From Baffinella frigidus (Eukaryota > Cryptophyceae > Cryptomonadales > Baffinellaceae), in assembly GCA_026770585.1 (NCBI GenBank), contig MU646409.1, positions 579,486 to 617,037 on the forward strand: 37,552 nucleotides of DNA. The letters run 5' to 3'. This document shows positions 1 through 12,982 of the stretch, piece after piece. Both the position numbers and the translations under genes were made by a program. Position 1 is the first letter of the stretch. Each line of letters opens with the position of its first letter. The notes under the pieces are model-generated. The model was not told the origin of the DNA, did not search any database, and worked only from the letters and a program-made list of their open reading frames with translations.

Positions 1-22
1 GAGGGTTACGGGAGGTGGGTAC

Positions 23-181
23 CAGCGGGAGGGCAACGAGAGAGTTGAAGAGACCCTGAGAGAAGCCCTGCTCCCAGTTCTCTCCCGGGACCAGGCGCTT
101 GACGTCGAGGTAGTTGATGACACGGTGTCCCGCGGGCGTCACTGAGTTGTTCAGCACCTCGTGGAGCAGCTGCGCGTGCAC
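23..181 (-). CDS. Gene 1 exon 26: TIR domain (partial)
   Basis: GTGCTCGCAG|GTGCAC opens 53 codons: VHAQLLHEVLNNSV (alphaA), then HRVINYLDVKRLVPGENW (betaB and BB-loop, L-x(2)-G-x(2)-W), EQGFSQGLFNSLVALPL (alphaB/betaC). This is the FISYR...LD..L..G..W..GF..GL..S pattern of TIR domains. A likely donor CTG|GTACCC ends it at 23; otherwise it runs to the edge. The region where SARM1-type TIRs carry the NADase Glu lies outside, so catalysis cannot be judged. Confidence 0.85.
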
Positions 182-3100
182 CTGCGAGCACAGGGGGGGG
201 GGGAGCGTTAGAGAGAGCGCGAGCGAGCGGGCGAGAGAGACAGAGATAGAGAGAGAGAAAATGAGACAGCGAGAGCGAGAGCAAGAGAGAGAGAGCGAGT
301 GAGCGAGGGAGAGCGAGGACCTTCTCAGAAGAGACGCGGTATGACACGAAGGTGGAGTACGACTCTTCGCCAGTGTCGACGAGACACGTGTACAGCGCCG
401 TGGCAAACTCGTCCGCATTCTGCTCACCCCCCAACACCCCCCCGCACCTACCACGGTTACCTCGATCCAGAAGGGGGGTTATTCGCGCAGCAACGCATGT
501 GGGCATGTGGGCATGTGGGCACGCTCGCGTGGGATTGCGTGGTGGTCAGGGGCTTGGCGGGACGCGTAGTGCTCATTCGTGGGGAGTAGTGGTCAGGGGT
601 TGGCAAGCAAGCGTGTGATTGAGTAGTGGCGAGGGGTTGGCAGGCGACTCGTCTGGAAGCATCAAATGTTGGCAAGCACGCGTGTGTTTGAGGGGCTGAC
701 GGGACTCGCTCTCTCGCGCGCTCATGCTCTCGCTCTCTCACTCATTTTCTCTCACACACTCTCTCTCGCTCTGTATCTCTCTCGCGTGTCTCTTTCTGGC
801 GGGACGCGCCTGAAAGCGCTCATCGACGTGTTTCTTGAGGCCTCGCGCGATGACCCCCGCGAACGAACTGCTCAGGCCTGACCGCACCTGCCGAGGGGGA
901 GGCCGCAGCGTACGTGTCGTCAGAGGGAGAGAGGTTTACTGCCACTTGGGAAAATGCTTTCGATATGCCTTGTGTGCGGCCAGGCAACTTACCTTGTGTC
1001 GTCAGCACACTGCGGGGGTGGTTGGCAGGGCACGCAAGGGTAGCACCCAGGCTACGCTGGCAAGGCACGGGCGGTCGCGCGGCAGGGAGAGGTCTCTTCG
1101 TGCCTGGCAGTCAGCTCGTGACAGTTGGCACACGCCGTGTCAGCTGACAGGGGTGGCAGGGGGCTTGTGACCTCCAGGGGAGCCAGGGTGGGGTCGGCAC
1201 CACTTCCGGCGCAGGGGGGGCAGAGGGGGGGGGGCACACACCTCCGGCATGTGCGGCAGGGGTGGGTGGCTGGCAGGGGGGTTCGGCACCTGATGCACTC
1301 TGTCTGGCTGCCAGAGGGGGGGCACCTCCTCCTGGCTGCCTGGCTGGGGCTGCCTGGCTGTCTGCCTTGGTCACATCCGTCCAGTGTCTGGCTGGCAGTG
1401 GGGGCGCACCTCCGCTAGAGGGTGGCAGGGGGGGGGGGGGGCACCTCCTCGGGCGCAGCGTCGCGGACGTCGACGACAGGCACTTTGAGGTTCCCGGCAA
1501 TCGCTGCCCCCGCGGCCACCTGCCGATGTTCCCCGCCAGTCAGGAGGGGGGGGTCCGCTGTCGGCCCATTTCACCACAACAATAAAAACCAGGTCCGGAT
1601 TCTGGACCGTTGGAAGGGGGGTGATGGCCGAGCGCTGGCGGGAGGTGGACGCGGCGCTCGAGGCGCCAGGGTGGGAGCTGCGCGCACTGTCCCTCCCCAC
1701 GCCAACCAGCTACCTAGCCTGGTCCGCCCAGGGCAACACGTGGCGAGAGGGGGGGTGGGGGGGGAAGGGGCACCGTGTCCTTGATCCTGCCGAAGGGGGG
1801 ATCCCCGGCGACCATCTCGAAGAGCACGGCCGAAAGCGACCAGATGTCTACTGCAAACGATAGTGCTTGGTTCTCCATGAAGTTCTCCGGCGCAGCGTAC
1901 CTGGTGTGCGGTGTGGGGGTTGCGCTGTCAAGTCTGGGCTTCGGGCTTCGGGGTGTGGGTTTGGGGTTCGGGGTTTGGGGTGTGGGGGGTGGGGTGTGGG
2001 GTGTGGGGTGTGGGGTTTGGGATTTGGGGTTAAGGGTTGAGGGTTCCGGGTTTCGGATACGAGGTTGAGGTTGAGGGTGCGCGGGTTGCGTACGCGGGGG
2101 TGCCGTTGAAGTGGATCCTCTGGCCGGACATGAGCGTGGTTGCGGTGCCCCGGGAGCGGCCGGCCGTCGAATCGGCAAAGAGCGAGCGGTTGGAGTCAGC
2201 GTTGCTCTTCTTTTCGAAGCGCGCGGGCGTGTCGGCGGCGCGCGCGGTGCCTAGGTCGATCACCCGGTGTGTCCCGTCCCCCGCGCGGATGATGTTCCCA
2301 GGCTGCCAGGGACCAACACACGTTACCCTGCAAATACCTTCACCATACCAAACGCTCGACCCCCTAAGATAGCAATTTGCTGCGTTTTCAGCGAGCGGCG
2401 CACGTTTCCGTGAGCTGTTGATTGATCCCTCTGGTGGCGTGACTCAGCCATGCCAACCGTACACGGTCGTTGGGGTGCGAGAGAGGACACGATAGGAGGG
2501 CTCGGCCTCAAGACAAGCAAGATCGATACAGAAGACGGGGCGTTTTGAAGGATACAAGTCTGCATTCAGGCTTCCGGGGGATCCTGCCCGGTACCAAGAG
2601 CAAGATCATGCTCGGTCTCAAGCCATCGACCTGCTTAGTACACAACCTGCCCGATTTTTGACAGGCGGTGTCCTCTCCTCCACACCAAAACACTTGATCG
2701 CGGGTCCGCTCACGCGGTGTGGGGCTGAAGCAGATAGCCCTACAGTGGGCAATCCCCAGGGATCTAGGGATACCGGGTCCTACAGGAGCGATGCGTGGAC
2801 ATACCTTGAGGTCGCGATGGATGACACCGAGGTTGTGAATGGCCTTGACCGCCGAACACAGCTCCAGCATCACCTGCGCCCACATGTCATCCGTTCAAGC
2901 CTCGCTCAATCTCCCTATCTCTCTCTCACCATACCCGAACTCGCTACCTTGACATACACACAGGTTTCACGCATCAGGGTTCGATTCTGCTCTGCCCTAT
3001 GCTGTCTCTCTACCTTTGATGTCGCTCTACCACGTATGTCTCTCTACCTAGGTGCTATGTCCCTTGTACCGTCGGAACAGCCGAGCCAGCAAAAAAACGT

Positions 3101-6100
3101 CCCGCTCTCGTGAGGGGAGGCCATTCGCGGCCGTATTTCACCTCGGGCATGGACACACTCGAGGACATGTAGTTTCGGTAATTCACGCAATTAGCACTGG
3201 ACTCGCAGGTGCTTTCGACGTTGTACGGAAGCCCAGAATCCCAGACTGATGATGCTGGCGAAAGACCCGGTAGAGCAAGATAAACGAGAAAAGAGAAGCT
3301 CGCTACAGAAGAGACGGTGTTGGATGAGAGCGGCGGGGAGACCGGTGCGGCATTGGTCGGTTGGTCGCGTGGTTAGTGAGTCAGGGTCGCGGTCGGTGAC
3401 GGGGGGGGGGGTCCAGTTCGCAGCGGTGGCTGGCAGTTGGCGGGTGGCAGGCGGGAGAACCTGGATAGACTGGACTATGGTGACAAGACCGTGGCGGGAG
3501 AGAGGACCTGAATGGACTCGACTTGGGTGACAACGCCCACGCGGCGCAGCAGCTCCTCGAGCGTCTCGCCCGAGACCAACTCCATGGACATCCAGTAGAC
3601 GCGGCCGTCCGCCGAGAGGCCCGCCTCGTGGAAGTGCACCACGTTGGGGTGCTGGATGCGCCCCAACAGCGCGCTCTGCGCCACCGTGCGTGCCTCGTTC
3701 AGTGCTCCACCACCAACGTTGAGTGCTCCACCACCCCGTGACCCGCGCACCATGCGACCACGTGCACCATGCAGTGTGCCTCCACGTGCAGCACCCAGCA
3801 CCCGTCGCCGTGGTGATAGGCCCCACCACCACTACTGTCCCTCCCCACGCGAACCATACACCTACGTTGGTGAGCCCAGGGCAACAAACATGGCAACGCA
3901 GCTTGGGTAGGTGTGGATGCCCACGGGCAGGGTGGACCTGCCGAATTCCAGGTTGGAGTTGATTTGGTGCACGGAGCTCGCATCTGATGGGATGCCCTGG
4001 TGCACGTAGCTAGCTCTCACCTCTCACCTCTGGTAGCAAGCAGTGCTGTGTCAGGCTGTCTCAGACACCCCTATCTCGCCACGGCAGGCGCCGTCCGGCT
4101 CCCACACAGGCTTCAGCCTCAAGCCAAACACGCAAAATTATGCGTGCGTCCTAGATTATGCGTGCGTCCGAGGCCGTGCACCATCGGTCGCTGGTGTGGC
4201 CCGGTTAGGCGCATTGACATGTAGGTGGGTAGGGGGAAGTGAGGGTGGTCTCGGGGGTTCCGACCTCGCGCTGCATGCCCCTCAGCTCAACATCCGTGAA
4301 GCGGTAGCCCTTGTGGACCAGCTTCACGGCGCGGCGCGACGCAACCCCCCTGCTGTTCGCCACCAGCTTGTTGTCGCCGCCGCCACGCTGGCTTCTGTTG
4401 TTCTTGTTCTGCAAGATGTGCTCCTGGTAGATCTGGTGCACCTGCGCCCCCGCACATCGCCAAGTGCTTAAGTGGCCGAGTGCCTCCTCTAAGTGGCCAC
4501 CAATACCAAGGCAGTGCCCGGCAAGGCACGCCCTGCCCGCAGTGCCCGCCAAGTGGCCAAGCACGCACCCTGACATGGCCACGGCAGCTCCCGTTCCTGC
4601 GCCACCCCGCATGCCAGATTGTGTGCGAGCAAGTGAGTGCCGGCGGAGCTCGGTGGCTGGTTGGCATGCTGCCCGATAGCCATGGCCTCGGACGGACGGA
4701 CGGATTTTGGGGGCGCGACCCTCGCACGACGATGCCGGATGGAGAGAGAGTGTACGCGAGAGGGATAGAGAGCGAGCGCGCGAGCGCGCGAGCGAGCGAG
4801 CGAGAGAAAGAGAGAGGGGGGGGGGGGCGAGTACCTCGATGACAATGCCGCTGCCGCCGTGGCCAAGCAGCTGGACCGCGGTGTACTTGGCACGCAGCTC
4901 GTAGGGGAGATCGCGCTGGTTGGCAGACGTTCCCTTGTTAGCATGAAGCAGGCGCCTGCTCGCCTTGCGCCACCGGAAGTGGAGAACCGTCGCGAGCACC
5001 ACGAAGAGCACCATCAACCCCACGGTGATCCCCGCCGAGACCCCCACCACGGGGAACGGCGGCGGGAGGCTCGGGTCGACGACGATGGATGGCGTGTTCT
5101 TGATCTCGCCGGCCGGGATGCCATGGAGGATCAAGTTGGTGTTGACCTTGGCCTCATCGAGCCCGTCGATCATGGTCCGGGCGCCCGCCTCGTCGGGCGC
5201 GGCGATCATCGACACCACTTGCACCGACTCTGCGAGCAGTTCCCGCGCCCCCCCCTGCCGCCCGCCGCGGCGGGTCGTCTGGAAGAACTCAGAGATGATA
5301 ACGTTGACAGGAGTGGTGGCAGCCGCGGAAGCGAGCCCCGCCTTGAAGTCCTCCTGCTGGGAGGCGAAGGCCTCCTCGCTGAGCGGCAGCGACATCGACA
5401 GCGCCACGAACGCCACCTTCACGCAGTCCGACGCTGACGATGCGCCCCCCTTGGAATGGCTCGAGACCGGGCACGTCACCTCGCTCGCCGCTCCCCCCTC
5501 GCAGTAGCGGCCCGGGCCGCACTCGACACACGTCTGCTCATCATGTTGAGCTGGCACGAGGATCGCGTATCCTGGCGGGCAGTGGGTGAGCGTGTAGCGC
5601 CCCGTCTCCATGTCGGGCACCCACACCGAGGCGGCCCCGACCGTGCCCCACACGGAGCTGTTGTAGCAGTGCGCCCCCGCGGGGCAGTTCTCGCACTTGT
5701 GGTGATAGTTGCCCGGACCAGAATAGTTGGGGTCGAGAACGTAGGTGTCGGGCGGACACTGGTTGCAGACCCAGGTGGTGCTGCGAACGCTCCTGGCCTG
5801 TCCGGGGTCGCACCGGCACGCGACGGTGGTGTGCGTGCCGAGCGCGGGCGACGCCGTCCCCGCCAGCCCCGCGCGCACCACCACCGTGTCGCTCCCCAGC
5901 AGACACTCCACGAGAATGGAGGTGCTGCTCACTCCCGTCGCCGCGTCGAGCGCCTGGCTCACGGACGGAACAAGGCCCGCGGTCTCGCCGCAGGTTGTGC
6001 TGCCCGCCCCGCACAGCCAGAACCTGACACTCTGCCCCGAGCCGCGCACGTGCGAGCCGAGCTGGTCGTAGAGGAGCGCGGCGACGGAGAGGCGTTCGAA

Positions 6101-8508
6101 GCCGGGCGCCACGCTCTTGGGCACGGCACCATGCCACGCGATGCGCGACGCCTGGGTCGAGAGCCCGGTTCCATACAGCCCCGCGGTGTTGTCCTGCAGC
6201 TGCAACCAAGAAGCAGCCGGCGTCTGCAGCAACCCCTTGCACTCCGTGCTCAGCCCCGCACACGCCACATGCGCAGCCCCCCCCACCCCGCCCGCCCGGT
6301 TTCTCTGGAACAGCACTTGTTGATTCGGCGCGGCAAGTCCGTCGAGGAAGCAGCGCCGTCTCGAGAGGAGGCAGCCCTCTGAGTCTCGAAACACCGCCCC
6401 ACCATTCCCCGCCGTCGCCGTGTTGGCTGTGAACTTCAAGGCGGTTGCGTTTTTGACAAGGATCCTGGCTCCGGAGAGGAGCGCGGCCGCACCCCCGTCG
6501 ACGCCCGCAGAGTTGGCGTCGGCCGCAAGAGAGTGCCCGTTCTCCAGCACCACCAACGCGCCCTTTGCCACGAGCCCCCCCCCCTTGCCCGTCCTCGCTC
6601 GGTTGCCCTGGAGCATGGTGTGGCCACCAGCAGAGAGCGAGACGTCAGACAAGGTGAACACCGCGCCGCCATCGACTTCAGCGCTGTTGTCCCGCAAGGT
6701 GTTGGATCCAGCAAGAATCAGGCTGGTGTTTGTCCCAGCAAAGAGTGCCCCGCCACGCATGTTGACGAGGTTTTCGTGCACGTGGCTTTCGTGGCCGTCA
6801 TTGCCTCCGGCCACGTTGTGGTGAAACAAAGTGTCTTGCGAGGTGAGCTTGCTCCCCCAGAGCGACGCGACGCCCCCGCCGTCGCCGCCTGCAGAGTTTG
6901 CGTGCACCGCCGAAGCCTGGACTGTGCCCTCTGCCTTCTCCGTCAGGAGCATCCCTCCACCCGACCCCGCTGGCCCGGCCACGTTACCCTCCACGTTGGA
7001 GTTGTTGAGCACCACCACGGCCGCCCCGCTCACGAGAAATCCGCCGCCGCCACACATCGAGCCGCCGAACTCGCAGAAAAGGGTCTCGGCCAGGTTGTTG
7101 TTGACGGCGCAGCTCTCGAGGGTGGCGGTGGACTGGGAGAGGTGCAGGCCTCCTCCCACCTGGGCCACGTTCTCGACGACGCTCGCGGAGTGGCAGTCGA
7201 GCTTGCTGTCGGCGACGAGGTCGACGCCCCCGCCCTCGCGCGCCGCCTTGTTGCCGACGACGCTCGCGTTGAGGCTCATCTTGAGCGTGGATCGCGCCAG
7301 ACTGATCCCGCCGCCCGCCCGGCCGGCCGTGTTGCCGCGCACCTGGCTGCCCCCCTCGAGCTCGACGTGCGCGAGGTCCTCCGCGCGCACGCCCCCGCCC
7401 GACACGGCCGTGTTCCGCGTAATCATCCCCCCGGTCATTGTCAGCGTGGAGTCGATCGAGAGGTACACGCCGCCCCCATCCTCGAGAGCCCTGTTCCTGT
7501 CGACTACGGCCCGCGCGCCCAGGGTGGCGCTGCTCTCGGTCAGCAGCGACACGCCCCCCCCGAAGGTGGCGATGTTCTCGGAGCACGAGAAGTCGCCGGT
7601 CGTGTTGAGCTTGCTCCGAACCTGCCCGCCGCAAGAAAACAGCCAAAGCATCAGCGCGAATGCGAGCATGGGTGATTGGGATACATAGATAGAGATAGGA
7701 GAGACACACGAGAGCAAAGCGATGGAAGAGACACGTAAAACCGTCTAGGTGAGGCGAGGCGCCTGGAACCTCCGAGTGGGTTGCATGCAAGCGAGGCGCG
7801 ACAGTTTCCCCCCCTAGCCTCGACTTGGCTCGGGCGGCAGGCAACCAAGCCTCTGGACACTCAATGGACACTGGGGCGTCCCGTGGGGCAGGACGCCAAC
7901 AGCGCTGCACTGCGTGCGCGTGGCAGGGGAAGCACGGGGGTAGAGGCAGGAGAAGCACCTGGAGGTGGATGGCGCCGCCCCAGCTCTGCGCGCGGTTGCC
8001 GAACAGTTGGCAATTCCCCGACGAAGACACTGTCAACGACATCCCTGGGTGTGTGCATCCCAACCAGGTTTCAGTTGGAGACTGCGTGCAAGCGAGCGAG
8101 CGAGCGCCACGACTGCCCTGCATCCGCGCGCGCGCAACATAGGGAGGGAGGGGGCTGGGATAGAGAGAGAGAGATCAAGTGCACCGCACACAGGTGACCG
8201 GGGCACGAGAAACACTCAGGGCGGCGTCCATGCCGAGCTGAGTACCCCTCTCCAGCAAGACAGTTGGCAAGCTTCTGTGCTGCCGGGAGCCACTTCCGCG
8301 CATCACTTTTCCGCTGCCTTTCCACTATGTGAACAATCAACGATGGTGCCCCCCTACATGACCCAGCACAAGAACGTGTTGCGCGTGGTATCGTGCGTCA
8401 TCCATCACCAGGGGTGTCGCCCCGCCAGGGCTGCAATCATTCGGCGTCTTGCGTCCTGCCCCTTGAGGTTGGGGTTCGGGCAGATTGCACGCAAGGGGTG
8501 AGCCAGTT

Positions 8509-8550
<42 letters not shown>

Positions 8551-11500
8551 GGCTAACAAGCACGCTTGCGGCGGGAGGCTGGGCTAGCAAGGTAGCAAGG
8601 TAGCAAGCTTGCGGCAGGAGGGCTAGCAAGCAAGGTTACTGCCCCAGTTACCGACAGGCAGCCAGCCAGCCAGCCAGGCCTCGGGAGACACCGACGCCGT
8701 GTGTGTGTTTGTGTGTGTGTGTGTGTGCGTGAGAGAGAGAGAGAGAGAGAGAGAGAGATACCGAAGGCGCCGAAGATGCCGCCGCCGCTTGTCAAGGCTT
8801 CGTTCGCTGAAATCACGAGCGACGACTCCACCACCACTCTGTCAACACCAACACCCAACCCCGACACTGTTACCAATCACGTCACACTCTCAACACTGTT
8901 ACCAACCAACCCACAGCCCCGACACTGGCCCATGCCCAACAATCTTGTGTCCACACCAACGCAGCTAACCACCCAACACGGTTACCCCCAGCCCCAACAC
9001 GGTTGACACATCCGGACACCATTTGTACCTGGACGATGACTGAACTGGGAAAGCTCGGTTAAGTCAAAATTTATGGGCCTCTGAAAGAAATAGCATCCGT
9101 CATGGCTGGCAGGGCACATATCCAAAGCAAGCTTTGCTCCGCCGCACCTCGCTGCTGCCTCTCATTACAACGCCGAACAGTCTTGCGCATTCAGGGTTGA
9201 GCATTTACTTGGCGTCCGACGATGTACGTTGGTGAGAGGGTGAGAAGGGGTGTGGGGCGAGAGAAGTGCAGGCGTGTCAGGGTGTGTTGGGCAACAGAGT
9301 GTGTGGGGCACGACACGTTCTGCCGTCAATGGGTATGCAGCAATGGACGTGCTGCCGGCAACAGACATCAGGTGGGGGGGGGGGGGCGACACGCGGGGGG
9401 CGGCCTCGAGACGTGGTGCCGTCAAGGGTTGTGGGGGAAACGACGTGAGGGGTGGGGGGGGGCTCGAGACGTGGTGCCGTCGAGATAGAGGCCAGCGCCC
9501 TCCCAGCCATTGTTGGAGAAGACACTGAGCATTCCTTGTTTGATCTCCACGACAGAGCCGCCACCTGATTGCACCCCCCCCCCTGCACGGCCCCTGCACC
9601 GTCAGAGCTGTGCCAAGGTACCAACGCCTGCACGACCCCTGAAGCGTAAGGTGTGCAGAATGCAGAATCTGAAACGGAGCGGCTAACCAGACACCCTGCG
9701 AACGAGGCTGGCGGAGGGTGTCTGGCGCGGCTGACCACACAACCTGCGAGGCTGCTGGTGCTGCTGCAGGAGCAGGAGGAGGCAGAAGCCTGCGAGCGTG
9801 CCAGGGTGCCCGTTGACCAACGCCACCAAACCACACTCCCATGCGCCCGTTGTGTGCATGCACACTCCATCTGCAAGTCACGACAATCGCACCTCGATCA
9901 AAGCGAGGAGCCCTAAACCCTGAACCTAAAACCCTGCACCCTGCACCCCAAACCCTGAACCCTAAAGCCTGAACCCTAAAGCCTGAGGTGATGGTGCTGA
10001 GTTGCAAGTCTCGGCACGGCTTAGGCGGAAGCAACGCGGGTAGGTACGGACTACGCAACGTTGGTAGGTAGGTGGGGAGAGCAGCATGCAACGCGGGTAG
10101 GTAGGTAGGTAGGTAGGTGGGTAGGTAGGTCGGTAGGTACGGGGGGGGGGGGCATGTGGCGTTTGGAGACCTGCGCCGTTGGCGACGTTGCCAGAAATGG
10201 TGGCGTTGCTGGTCACCGTCTGCCACAACAAACCATTTGTCATTCCGAGCGTCATCACTCACCTCCAAACCGAAACACCGCACGCCCGCCATCTTTCTCA
10301 AGTACCGCAATCGAATTTGCCTGCCCAGACCTTTTGACCTCACTCCGATGCTCGAGTCCAGAGAAGTGCTTGCCGGGACACCGGCATGCTCTGACGTATC
10401 CGAACGTGCACCACTGAACCTTGCAGGTGAAAGGTTCTGAGGCCACGCGTCCTCTGCATCGAGCCACGCTTCGGCAGCCTCGCACACAGGCTGTCTCAAC
10501 AGCCATCTCGCACAGCCTCGCACACAGGCCCTCTCGCGCTTGCGTGTTTCACCATTCGGGCGCCGCACTCACCATCGTGGATCCTTCCAGCGAAATGCCC
10601 CCCCCCCCCCCTCCAAAGACTGCATCGCCCGCGGTGTTGTCCATAATTTTGGACTCCCCTCCAGCGAACTCGACAGTGGAGAACTTGGCGAAGATGCCGC
10701 CCCCAGATGCCGCAGTGTTGGATGAGACACCCGAGCCTTCGATCCGCATCACGATCTGATCACCGACACCACACCATTCAGAGTGAACTCATCGCAGCGC
10801 AGAGCGTCAAACCAGGCCAACGCCTCACATTGCCACGCCTCACAAGTCGCGTCTCTTTCTACCCTCGACCGGGAGGGTCGGCCACAGAGAAATCGCGAGA
10901 CACGAGTCTTCTCCCGGCCAGGTGAATTGGCGTGCGCCTACAGGCTACAGGGGTAAATCGGCGCTCACCCGTCTGGAGGGGGGGGGGCAACCCTCCTAAG
11001 GGGGGGGGGGCTGAAGGAAGCGCGGGCACGGTGGGCGGCAGCAAGTTGGGAGAGCTCTCTCGCGTGACATGGCGCAACCAGGTACCAATCTCGACTCCTC
11101 TCTCATCCGAGAGGGTTCGCGACACCCAGTCCAACCAAGTCACGTGCCCTCACCTTATTCGGCATCTCAAAGCTTATGTCCTCGATGTACACCCCCCCCC
11201 CCTCTTGGCGCGCAGTGTTTCCTACGACGGACGTGCCTCCGGACATCAGGATTGAGGTGCGTTCGACCATGATGCCCCCCCCCCTCTCCGAGGCCGTGTT
11301 GTTGGCGATCTGCGTCACCGCGCCAGGTCACGCCCATCAGTCACATTTCCTCGCACACTCGTTTGCGTGTTTAGATGCCTTATCGTGGTGCATATGGAGT
11401 TTTTAGATGGCTTATCGTGGTACTGATTCTTAACATTTCGCCAGCAAAGAGCTGCAATTCGAAACAATTTTGGCGTATTTCCCGGGTGGGAGTGCCTCCG

Positions 11501-12946
11501 ATGGGTGTGTCACCCTGGTAACCGAGTTGGCCACGCACACGCATGCAACCCAACGTCCTGTCACGCACCAGGCAATCAATACCCTGTATGTGGCAGGTTG
11601 CGGGTAGAGCGTTGAGGGTTTCGGGGGTCGAGTGCGGGGTCTGGGTGCCCCGCTCTTCTCTAGAAAGAAGGGAGAAGGGAGGATAAAGACCAAGACATTG
11701 TCGAACTGCACTTGTGTTGGAAGTCCCGAAAACGCGACGGCTCCTCCGAAGTGGGCCTCATTTTCGATGAACGAGCAGTTGCGAAACTGCGGGCAATGCA
11801 TCGCGATCAGGAAGCCGGTTTCCCGCCGTCAGTCGCGCCAAGCCAACCACGAACATCAGTCGCGCCAGGCCAACCACGGACAACCAACACCGAAGCAAAC
11901 ACGTAGCTGGCCGTGGCCTCCAAGTGGTGGGTGGTGGCACTGAAATCACGGTTGGTAAGACATGGCTCAAATCACGGCAAATCACGGGTGGCAAGAGGTG
12001 GCTCACCACGAGTGACCTTTCACGCCAGAAAGACGCGAAGACGTCGATCTTGATAGCCCCCCCCCAGTGAGCAACGTTCCTGCGGAAGATGGGCTGGTAC
12101 CGGTACCGGTGGGGCATGTCAGAGGGTGCGTTTTCCCAAAGTTGACAAGGACACACATGTTGACAGTTGACGTGAGGAGCGCGCACGTGTGAGGTCGACC
12201 GCCAGGAGGCATCACACTTGAGCCATTCACGGCAACGCCGACTGAAGATTGAACCGATGATGGAGGCATCGCAGTGGGTTTCGACGCACGCGATTGGAGC
12301 TACGTGTTTGGAGCAAGAATCGGAGCGGGGGCGCACCCCGTCAGCTATCGTCATGAAGAAGATGCCGAAGATGAACATGCCCGCGCCTCCGTTTCCCCCA
12401 AACGAACTCTGCGGTTTGAATGCCACGATCAGTGTGCTGCATGCCAGGGCAAAGCCGAGTTGGGATAGTGCTGCAGGTGGACATGTGTGGGTGTGCAAAG
12501 GCACAAGTCTCGGAACATAACTGCATCAAGTCCGATTAAATAAAAACGCAGATTTAGGGTGATTGAGTTGAGTTGTGAGATGAGTTCGGGCGGAGGGCAT
12601 TCCGGGCTTGGGTTCCGGATGGCGCGACGGAGGGTGCTTGCTCGCCCACTTGCACGCGAGGGCCAGGGCTCTGCGCGACTGCTCATTAGGGCCGCCCAGT
12701 ACCAGGACCTAGGACCTCAACTAGGACCGAGCAAGGAGCAACAACGGCGGTGTGGGAGGGGGGCTGTTACGAAGCGATTGACGGCGCGATTGCCCTCGAA
12801 GATTACGTTGCCGGTCATTGAGAGACTTACTTGCATGAACAAGAATACCTGCCACAGGTTGGTAAGCGATGACGTTTTGTCTCAAGGCTGTGGCTGTCAC
12901 CAGGCAGGGGGGCGATCTCGAGAGAGATGGCGAGGGGGGGGCAGAC

Positions 12947-12982
<36 letters not shown>

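Noticed and set aside
1111-1700. Minus-strand proline-rich frames
   Set aside because: Caused by poly-C tracts in introns; the real coding piece here is exon 23 in another frame.
4205-7717. Treating the 1170-codon open frame as a complete gene starting at 7717
   Set aside because: The first 32 codons and the stretch after 4835 are intron that happens to stay open; splice sites at 7621 and 4835 restore repeat and kinase consensus.
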